NCBI GenBank assembly: GCA_023393715.1 | Contig: JAEXCD010000106.1 | Location: forward strand, 1 to 5,674 | From: Bacillota bacterium | GTDB lineage: Bacteria; Bacillota; Clostridia; Tissierellales; Peptoniphilaceae | Direction: 5' to 3' | DNA length: 5,674 nucleotides | Part shown: piece after piece, positions 1 to 4,393 of the stretch | Numbering within the stretch: position 1 is the stretch's first letter | How the letters are laid out: every line of letters begins with the position of its first letter | The notes under the pieces: generated by a model | Seen by the model: the letters and a program-made list of their open reading frames with translations, nothing else | Databases searched by the model: none | Told to the model about the DNA's origin: nothing | Translations under genes and position numbers: made by a program

Positions 1-49
1 CCTCGTGATCGTATGCTCTCAGTCTGATCCTGATCTTCTGATTTGCCAT
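1..49 (-). CDS. rpsJ: Ribosomal protein S10 (uS10), N-terminal fragment cut by the window edge
   Basis: Reading the minus strand from the ATG at 49-47 gives MANQKIRIRLRAYDHE, which matches the highly conserved beginning of bacterial ribosomal protein S10 (typically MA-x-QKIRIRLKAYDH). Only 16 codons are present; the rest of this protein of about 100 residues lies beyond the left edge. S10 is a component of the 30S subunit head and also acts as NusE in transcription antitermination (family knowledge). A strong Shine-Dalgarno sequence AAGGAGGA lies at 68-61, with about 12 nt between GGAGG and the ATG, which is slightly long. In most bacteria rpsJ is the first gene of the S10 operon (rplC, rplD and so on), and the long leader and strong promoter just upstream fit a first gene. 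The fragment is short, but the residue match is distinctive. Confidence 0.9.
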   Translation of the reverse strand, partial: MANQKIRIRLRAYDHE

Positions 50-304
50 CTCTGTTTCTTTCCTCCTTGTTTTCGCACTCTCGTGCGCTGGCCTCCCGAT
101 ACACGTTGCCGGGCGTGCCCTGCCCAGACCTTAAAAATAACTGAAATCGGTGACGCCAGTCGCTCGAATGTCATCGAACTGCTCCGCGAAAATTCCCCCG
201 GCCTCCGGATAAGCGCCTCTAGAATGCTGTGTACAGCACCTTTAGAGGTCATTCTTCCCCGTCCGGGCAACCTTTCGCTTCCTCGCACTGAATTTCAGGG
301 CACT
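50..304 (-). promoter_or_regulatory. Long 5' leader of the rpsJ (S10) transcript, probably structured
   Basis: The region between the predicted rpsJ transcription start (about 304) and the rpsJ ATG is roughly 255 nt on the minus strand and holds no convincing gene. It can form several local structures. One is a strong hairpin at 216-248. Another is a CGCAC/GTGCG stem closed by a GAGA loop at 74-87, next to the Shine-Dalgarno. A third is a possible GGUCU/AGGCC stem enclosing about 92-130. In Escherichia coli the S10 operon leader is the target of autogenous control by protein L4 (established); whether this leader works similarly is inference, and I do not recognise it as a named leader family. 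No full intrinsic terminator is evident, although a T5 run occurs on the minus strand at 124-128. Confidence 0.6.
216..248 (-). other. Strong hairpin in the rpsJ leader
   Basis: On the minus strand the outer stem CCTCTA/TAGAGG (248-243 with 221-216) encloses a second stem GTGCTG/CAGCAT with a TACA loop. The two stems are separated by a small AAG/TC internal loop. The arms are perfectly complementary apart from one G-U pair. The structure begins about 55 nt after the predicted transcription start. It could be a protein-binding element of the leader or simply a stable fold; the sequence does not distinguish these. Confidence 0.6.
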
Positions 305-310
305 TTTATT

Positions 311-359
311 AGTATACTCATATTCATTTTGCTTTGCAACACTTTTATTTTCATTTTTT
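311..359 (-). promoter_or_regulatory. Sigma-A type promoter for rpsJ with AT-rich upstream element
   Basis: On the minus strand, TTGCAA (339-334) and TATACT (316-311) are separated by exactly 17 nt. This matches 4 of 6 and 5 of 6 positions of the vegetative consensus. Immediately upstream on that strand (359-341) is an A-rich stretch resembling an UP element, as is common for ribosomal promoters. The predicted start is near 304-305. The direction fits rpsJ, and no other minus-strand gene lies between. Confidence 0.75.
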
Positions 360-361
360 GC

Positions 362-495
362 ACGGGAACGGCCGCCCGACAGCCTCTCTTTTGCGGACAT
401 GCTTCGCTGCTCTTTGCCGCGCCTCGACGCCGGAACCCGCGCGAGCAGGCCCGCGTAAAAGCAGCGCGTTTGCGCTTTCCTGCGCAGCTTCGCGC
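362..495. other. GC-rich gene-free block between the divergent rpsJ and fbp promoters
   Basis: This stretch separates the two promoters. It is rich in GCGC-type dyads, for example a GCGC/GCGC stem with a GTTT loop inside 463-476, and CTGCGCAG at 480-487. Open frames crossing it give arginine- and alanine-rich translations with no recognisable domain and no good ribosome binding site, so I regard it as non-coding. It lies upstream of both predicted start sites and so should not be part of either main transcript. Confidence 0.5.
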
Positions 496-507
496 GGAAA
501 ATTTTCC
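496..507. repeat. Perfect 12-bp palindrome in the fbp -35 region
   Basis: GGAAAATTTTCC is a perfect dyad sitting just upstream of, and partly overlapping, the expected -35 region of the fbp promoter. It could be an operator or a bent A4T4 element; position is the only support for function. Confidence 0.4.
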
Positions 508-525
508 CACTTTTTTCTCTCTTTA

Positions 526-534
526 TGGTATATT
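526..534 (+). promoter_or_regulatory. Extended -10 promoter for fbp
   Basis: TGGTATATT contains a TGn extension directly before TATATT (5 of 6 to TATAAT), preceded by TA to give the Gram-positive TATG form. The -35 is weak: TTCCCA at 504-509 is the best match but leaves a 19-nt spacer, so the extended -10 may carry recognition. The predicted start is near 541, giving a 5' leader of about 57 nt before the fbp ATG. The glycosyltransferase promoter at 4356-4364 has a very similar core. Confidence 0.6.
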
Positions 535-558
535 GAAAATGGTTTAGTAAGTCTCATG

Positions 559-573
559 CAATCAACTTGATTG
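559..573. repeat. 15-bp dyad in the fbp 5' leader
   Basis: CAATCAACTTGATTG is a perfect inverted repeat of 7-bp arms around a single central base. It lies about 18 nt downstream of the predicted fbp transcription start and ends 9 nt before the Shine-Dalgarno. A one-base centre cannot form a full RNA hairpin, so a DNA operator is the more natural reading if it is functional. Confidence 0.4.
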
Positions 574-582
574 GGCTGATCC

Positions 583-588
583 AGGAGG
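583..588 (+). promoter_or_regulatory. fbp ribosome binding site, deciding the ATG at 598
   Basis: AGGAGG is a full consensus Shine-Dalgarno. The ATG at 598 lies 9 nt downstream, a normal spacing. The in-frame TTG at 592 would be only 3 nt away and would add just two residues, so ATG 598 is preferred. Confidence 0.85.
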
Positions 589-597
589 TTTTTGTTC

Positions 598-2586
598 ATG
601 GAACATTCACAGCTTCTTCGCCTGCTCTCGAGCGATTTTCCGAACCGCCGAGCTGCGATGGGTGAAATTATCCGCTTAAAGTCGCTGATGGCGCTGCCGA
701 AGGGGACGGAATATTTCTTCAGCGACATCCACGGCGAGGACGCCGCCTTCATTCATCTCGTGCGCGCGGCGTCCGGAAATATTCGGCGAAAGATTCGCGA
801 CGTCTACCGCACGCGCCTTTCCGAACACCGTCAAAACGAGCTTGCCAGCATCATCTATGACCCCAACGCGGCGTTGGCCCGCCTGCAGGAGGAAATGCGG
901 GACGAGCGTTGGGTTCGTTCGACCGTCCTCGAGCTGATCGAGGTCGCCCGGTTTATCTCATCAAAATATCCGCGGCAGGAAATTTCCAGCAAAGCGCCCC
1001 AGCGCTACAGCAATATCTTAGAGGAGCTTTTTTATACAAACGACGGCGAAATCGACCGCCACGCGTACTACCTGGCCATCGTCGATACCATCTTTGAAGC
1101 GGACGCCGAAGTCGACTTTATCTGCGCGCTCTGCCAGATGATTCAGCGCATCTGCGTCAACCACATCCACGTCATTGGCGACATCTTTGACCGGGGCCCC
1201 GGTCCGCACAAAATTATTGAGGAGCTGATCGATTTTGGTCAGGTCGATATCCAATGGGGAAACCACGACGTCGAATGGATGGGCGCCGCACTGGGCAATG
1301 AGGTCTGTATGATGAGCGTGCTTCGCAACGCCATTTCCTACAATACCTTCGACGCTCTCGAGGACGGCTACGGTATTCACCTGCGCCTGCTCGACGATTT
1401 CGCTCAGGAGGTTTACGGCAACGATCCCTGTGAGCGCTTCCAGCTTCGCGTATTCGACGAAAACATCTATGACATCGTCGATAAGCAAAAGGCCGCGCAG
1501 ATGCACAAGGCGATCGCGATCCTTCAGTTCAAGCTCGAAGGACAGCTTCTCGAGCGCCATCCCGAATACGGCATGGATGACCGCATCGTGCTCAAAATGG
1601 TCGACTACAAAAACGGCGCCTTCCTGTGGAACGGGAAAAGCTATCCTCTAAAAGACACCAACTTCCCGACGATTGATCCGAAAAATCCGCTGGAGCTCAG
1701 CGCACGCGAAAAGGAGCTGGTGCGAAGCCTCCGCGCCTCCTTCCTGCACTCGGAAACGCTGCAGCGCCACTCCCAGTTTCTTTACGCGCGCGGCAGCTCT
1801 TATCTCGCGCACAACGGCAATCTCCTCTACCATGGCTGCATCCCCATGAAGGAAGACGGCAGCTTCGACGGCATTGAAATCCAGGGCAAAAAATACGTCG
1901 GAAAGGATCTCATGGAATACATCAACTATTCCGTGACCCAGGCCTACTACGGCAACCCGTCGAGCACCCTGCACCGCGACGCCGTCGATTTCATGTGGTA
2001 TCTGTGGTGCGGCCCGAACAGCCCGATGTTCGGCAAGAGCAAGATGGCTACATTTGAAAATTATTTTGTAGACGATCCCGAGCTGGGTCACGAAAGCTTT
2101 AATCCCTACTTTGAGCTGTCGGGCGAAGAGGCAATCTGCGACAAGATTTTGGCGGAATTCGGGCTGCGGGACGGCCACAATCACATTATCAACGGACACG
2201 TTCCCGTCAAAAGCAAGGACGGGCAAAGCCCGATGCGCGCCAACGGAAAGCTCTTTGTCATCGACGGCGGCATAGCCAAGGCCTATCAGAAAAAGACAGG
2301 CATTGCCGGCTATACGCTCATTTACAACTCGCACCACATCGCTTTGGCGGTGCACAACGATTTTGAGGCGCTCCAAAACGAACTCGAAACCTACTCGCCG
2401 AACGTTCAAACCGTCGACCGAATGGGCAAGCGCATGCTCATCGCCGACACGGATCTCGGCGCGGAATACGCCCGTCGAATCGAGGATTTGAATGCGCTCA
2501 TTCACGCCTACACAACCGGCGCGCTCAAGGAAAAAATCGTCCGCCCGTTCGCAAAGCAAAATTCATCAAAACTCTCGGGTCAATGA
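598..2586 (+). CDS. fbp: Fructose-1,6-bisphosphatase, class III
   Basis: This enzyme hydrolyses fructose 1,6-bisphosphate to fructose 6-phosphate and phosphate, the gluconeogenic step opposing phosphofructokinase; it is cytosolic. The 662-residue product has the usual length of the Bacillus/Clostridium class III family (about 640-670) and is unrelated to class I/II FBPases. It carries the calcineurin-like metallophosphatase motifs in order: FFSDIHGED (D43, H45), GDIFDRGPGPHK (D195, D198), WGNHD (N222, H223) and NGHVPVK (H534), followed by VIDGGIAKAYQ (D556). HRDAVDFMWYLWCGPNSPMFGK begins at H459; its WYLWCGPxSPMFGK core is typical of the family. Metal ligand roles are inferred from these motifs. 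The Bacillus subtilis enzyme is controlled by phosphoenolpyruvate and AMP (family knowledge); this cannot be judged here. The gene is divergent from rpsJ and ends in its own terminator. No frameshift or missing motif is seen. Confidence 0.97.
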   Translation: MEHSQLLRLLSSDFPNRRAAMGEIIRLKSLMALPKGTEYFFSDIHGEDAAFIHLVRAASGNIRRKIRDVYRTRLSEHRQNELASIIYDPNAALARLQEEMRDERWVRSTVLELIEVARFISSKYPRQEISSKAPQRYSNILEELFYTNDGEIDRHAYYLAIVDTIFEADAEVDFICALCQMIQRICVNHIHVIGDIFDRGPGPHKIIEELIDFGQVDIQWGNHDVEWMGAALGNEVCMMSVLRNAISYNTFDALEDGYGIHLRLLDDFAQEVYGNDPCERFQLRVFDENIYDIVDKQKAAQMHKAIAILQFKLEGQLLERHPEYGMDDRIVLKMVDYKNGAFLWNGKSYPLKDTNFPTIDPKNPLELSAREKELVRSLRASFLHSETLQRHSQFLYARGSSYLAHNGNLLYHGCIPMKEDGSFDGIEIQGKKYVGKDLMEYINYSVTQAYYGNPSSTLHRDAVDFMWYLWCGPNSPMFGKSKMATFENYFVDDPELGHESFNPYFELSGEEAICDKILAEFGLRDGHNHIINGHVPVKSKDGQSPMRANGKLFVIDGGIAKAYQKKTGIAGYTLIYNSHHIALAVHNDFEALQNELETYSPNVQTVDRMGKRMLIADTDLGAEYARRIEDLNALIHAYTTGALKEKIVRPFAKQNSSKLSGQ

Positions 2587-2587
2587 G

Positions 2588-2616
2588 TTGGCAAGCCCGA
2601 GCCAAAACGATACAAT
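2588..2616 (+). promoter_or_regulatory. Promoter for the Na/Pi cotransporter gene, overlapping the fbp terminator
   Basis: TTGGCA (2588-2593, 5 of 6) and TACAAT (2611-2616, 5 of 6) are separated by exactly 17 nt, one of the best sigma-A matches in the window. It begins 2 nt after the fbp stop codon. The predicted start near 2623-2625 falls inside the left arm of the terminator hairpin, so transcripts begun here would lack most of that arm and could pass the terminator. Confidence 0.65.
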
Positions 2617-2654
2617 GAAGACCGAAGCCGATGAGGATTCGGTCTTCACTTTTT
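2616..2654 (+). terminator. Intrinsic terminator after fbp
   Basis: An 11-bp perfect stem, TGAAGACCGAA (2616-2626) with TTCGGTCTTCA (2638-2648), is followed by one C and then TTTTT (2650-2654). The loop of 11 nt can add two more C-G pairs across a mismatch. The position, 30 nt after the fbp stop and just before the next gene's Shine-Dalgarno, fits termination of the fbp transcript. The T-run is short, so some read-through is likely. Confidence 0.75.
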
Positions 2655-2662
2655 ATAATCTC

Positions 2663-2668
2663 AGGAGG
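2663..2668 (+). promoter_or_regulatory. Ribosome binding site deciding the Na/Pi cotransporter start at 2673
   Basis: AGGAGG lies 4 nt before ATG 2673. The in-frame ATG at 2631 lies inside the terminator loop, lacks a Shine-Dalgarno, and would add a 14-residue tail unlike family N-termini. ATG 2673 is therefore chosen. Confidence 0.8.
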
Positions 2669-2672
2669 AAAT

Positions 2673-4283
2673 ATGGATATCTGGCACTTAGTCAGTATGC
2701 TCGGCGGACTTGCACTCTTTCTTTTTGGCATGACCTCAATGGGCGATGGTTTGGAGCTCGTCGCCGGAAACCGGCTGCAGCGATTTCTGGAAAAACTGAC
2801 GACCAACAAGCTGTCGGGCGTCATGGTTGGTGTTCTGATTACCGCCATTATTCAGAGCTCTTCGGCGACAACCGTCATGGTCGTCGGCTTTGTCAACTCC
2901 AATCTGATGAATCTTTCTCAGGCGGTCAACGTCATTATGGGCGCCAATATCGGTACCACCGTAACCAGCCAGCTGATCGCACTGAACATCACCAAGTACG
3001 CCCCGATTTTCGCCTTCATCGGCATCGTTCTGACGATGAGCAAATCTCTCAAGCGCCGTTATCTCGGAAAAATCGTCATCGGACTCGGCTTTCTTTTTAT
3101 GGGTCTGAGCATCATGAGCGAGAGCATGGCGCCGCTTCAGGAATCCGAGGCCTTCATCAACTGGATGAAGGATATTTCAAATCCCTTCTTCGGATTGCTC
3201 ATCGGCGCGGTATTTACCGCCATCATTCAAAGCTCCTCGGCGTCGGTCGGTATTCTCCAGGCGCTGGCCATGCAGGGACTCGTCCCCTTTCACACCGCCT
3301 TCTACATCGTGCTGGGACAGAACATCGGCACCTGTATCACGTCGGTTCTGGCCTCGATCGGCGCGAGCAGCAACGCGAAGCGCGCCGCCGCCTCGCACGT
3401 TCTGTTTAACCTGATCGGCTCCATCTTCTTTATCCTGTTCAGCTTCATCCTCCCGCTGGAAAACTGGATCATCAGCCTTTCCCCGGATAACCCCATGCGT
3501 CAGATCGCAAACCTGCACGTCATCTTCAACCTGGTGACGACGATTTTTCTCCTGCCCTTCTCCAACTATCTCGCAAACCTTGCGACGGTGCTCATCCGGA
3601 AAAAGGACGGCGAAGAGGATCGCCGCCGCCTGCTCTACGTCAACCCGAACGGCTTTGGCGACAATGTCGTCATGTTCTCCAACATCCGTCAGGAAATCAT
3701 GCGCATGCTTTCGATTACCAACGAAGCCTTCCGCCTCGCCGCGGAATCCTTTGAACACTACGACGACGCCAACGTCGCAAAGGTTCGCGAAAGCGCCGAT
3801 ACCATTCATTTCCTCGACGGGGAACTGACCAAGGTATCCGTCGATTTCCTCTCTCACGAGCTCGGCCGGCAGCAATCGGAAACACTGACCGACTACATAC
3901 GCATCCTTTCCAACCTCGACCGCACCGGAGACTATTCGCTGCACATCGCCGAACTGATGGAAAGCGGCGAGGCGCGGAATCTCTCCTACACCGAGGCCGC
4001 GCAAACAGAGGCGAAGACGCTCATCGATTTGATCCAGTCGATGTTTACCGGCATCCGCGAGCAAGCGCTCCACGACGATTTTGTTCTCCGCGATATTTAC
4101 TCGACGCAGTACCAGATCGACAGTCTGGCCGAATCCTACCGAAACAAGCATCTCAACCGCATGCGCGAAGGCATCTGCGGCGCAGAGGCCGGGCTGAATT
4201 ACGACAAGTTCCTGTCGCATATCCAGCGCATCTCCGATCACCTCGTACACGTGGCGGAAGGCTTTGCCTCAGACGACGACTAA
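2673..4283 (+). CDS. Na+/phosphate cotransporter family protein with PhoU-like C-terminal domain (NptA/YjbB type)
   Basis: The 536-residue protein is predicted to sit in the cytoplasmic membrane and move phosphate coupled to sodium. Two inverted-repeat cotransporter units are visible. The first has QSSSATT at residues 61-67 and GANIGTT at 90-96. The second has QSSSAS at 186-191 and GQNIGT at 215-220. The QSSS and xNIGT pairs are hallmarks of the Na_Pi_cotrans family. Hydrophobic segments lie at about 4-24, 48-75, 108-124, 130-150, 171-197, 205-230, 243-262 and 283-308. After a basic, acidic linker (about 309-330), residues about 335-530 are helical and hydrophilic, matching the PhoU-like domain found in many bacterial members. 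Direction of transport is uncertain; related bacterial proteins such as E. coli YjbB have been linked to phosphate export. It has its own promoter and ribosome binding site and is not tightly coupled to fbp. No defect is seen. Confidence 0.92.
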   Translation: MDIWHLVSMLGGLALFLFGMTSMGDGLELVAGNRLQRFLEKLTTNKLSGVMVGVLITAIIQSSSATTVMVVGFVNSNLMNLSQAVNVIMGANIGTTVTSQLIALNITKYAPIFAFIGIVLTMSKSLKRRYLGKIVIGLGFLFMGLSIMSESMAPLQESEAFINWMKDISNPFFGLLIGAVFTAIIQSSSASVGILQALAMQGLVPFHTAFYIVLGQNIGTCITSVLASIGASSNAKRAAASHVLFNLIGSIFFILFSFILPLENWIISLSPDNPMRQIANLHVIFNLVTTIFLLPFSNYLANLATVLIRKKDGEEDRRRLLYVNPNGFGDNVVMFSNIRQEIMRMLSITNEAFRLAAESFEHYDDANVAKVRESADTIHFLDGELTKVSVDFLSHELGRQQSETLTDYIRILSNLDRTGDYSLHIAELMESGEARNLSYTEAAQTEAKTLIDLIQSMFTGIREQALHDDFVLRDIYSTQYQIDSLAESYRNKHLNRMREGICGAEAGLNYDKFLSHIQRISDHLVHVAEGFASDDD

Positions 4284-4298
4284 TCCCTCCCGCACTTT

Positions 4299-4327
4299 TG
4301 AAAAGCTCCGCCTGAAAAGCTCCGCCT
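4299..4327. repeat. 14-bp perfect tandem duplication
   Basis: TGAAAAGCTCCGCC occurs at 4299-4312 and again at 4313-4326, followed by the T that would begin a third copy. The unit contains the left arm of the terminator hairpin at 4317-4350, so the right arm at 4341-4350 can pair with either copy. Confidence 0.9.
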
Positions 4328-4354
4328 TGAGCAATTCAATGGCGGAGCTTCTTT
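4317..4354 (+). terminator. Intrinsic terminator after the Na/Pi cotransporter gene
   Basis: AAGCTCCGCC (4317-4326) pairs perfectly with GGCGGAGCTT (4341-4350). The loop can extend the stem by TTGA/TCAA across a bulged T. The following CTTT is a weak U-tract on the plus strand. On the minus strand the same stem is followed by a clear TTTT run, so the element may work in both directions. It lies about 33 nt after the cotransporter stop. Confidence 0.65.
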
Positions 4355-4364
4355 ATGTTATACT
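4335..4364 (+). promoter_or_regulatory. Extended -10 promoter for the glycosyltransferase gene
   Basis: TGTTATACT at 4356-4364 combines a TGn extension with TATACT (5 of 6), again in the TATG form. The best -35 candidate is TTCAAT at 4335-4340 with an 18-nt spacer and only 3 of 6 matches, so recognition would depend on the extended -10. The predicted start near 4371 gives a leader of about 23 nt. The -35 region overlaps the terminator's right arm. Confidence 0.6.
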
Positions 4365-4393
4365 TATGATCAAGAAAGCACTGAGGTAATCCT

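Noticed and set aside
142..155. TGAAATCGGTGACG, resembling a CcpA catabolite-response (cre) site
   Set aside because: It misses the expected 3' half and sits deep in the rpsJ leader away from either promoter; most likely a chance match.
19..288. An 89-codon minus-strand open frame ahead of rpsJ
   Set aside because: It overlaps the true rpsJ start in another frame and lies wholly in the leader; its arginine-rich translation has no recognisable domain.
5..547. A 180-codon open frame on the plus strand upstream of fbp
   Set aside because: It runs antisense through the start of rpsJ, its leader and promoter, and then through the fbp promoter. It has no ribosome binding site, and its translation resembles no protein family.
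592..597. TTG start for fbp two codons upstream
   Set aside because: Only 3 nt from the Shine-Dalgarno, whereas ATG 598 has normal 9-nt spacing.
1648..2559. Long antisense open frame over fbp (about 300 codons), with similar ones at 1018-1560, 3177-4250 and 4403-5212
   Set aside because: They mirror well-supported genes whose third positions favour G or C, which suppresses stops on the opposite strand. No ribosome binding sites or domain signatures were seen.
2654..2659. A perfect TATAAT just before the cotransporter ribosome binding site
   Set aside because: No -35 lies at a suitable distance, and a start about 7 nt downstream would fall inside the Shine-Dalgarno, leaving it unusable.
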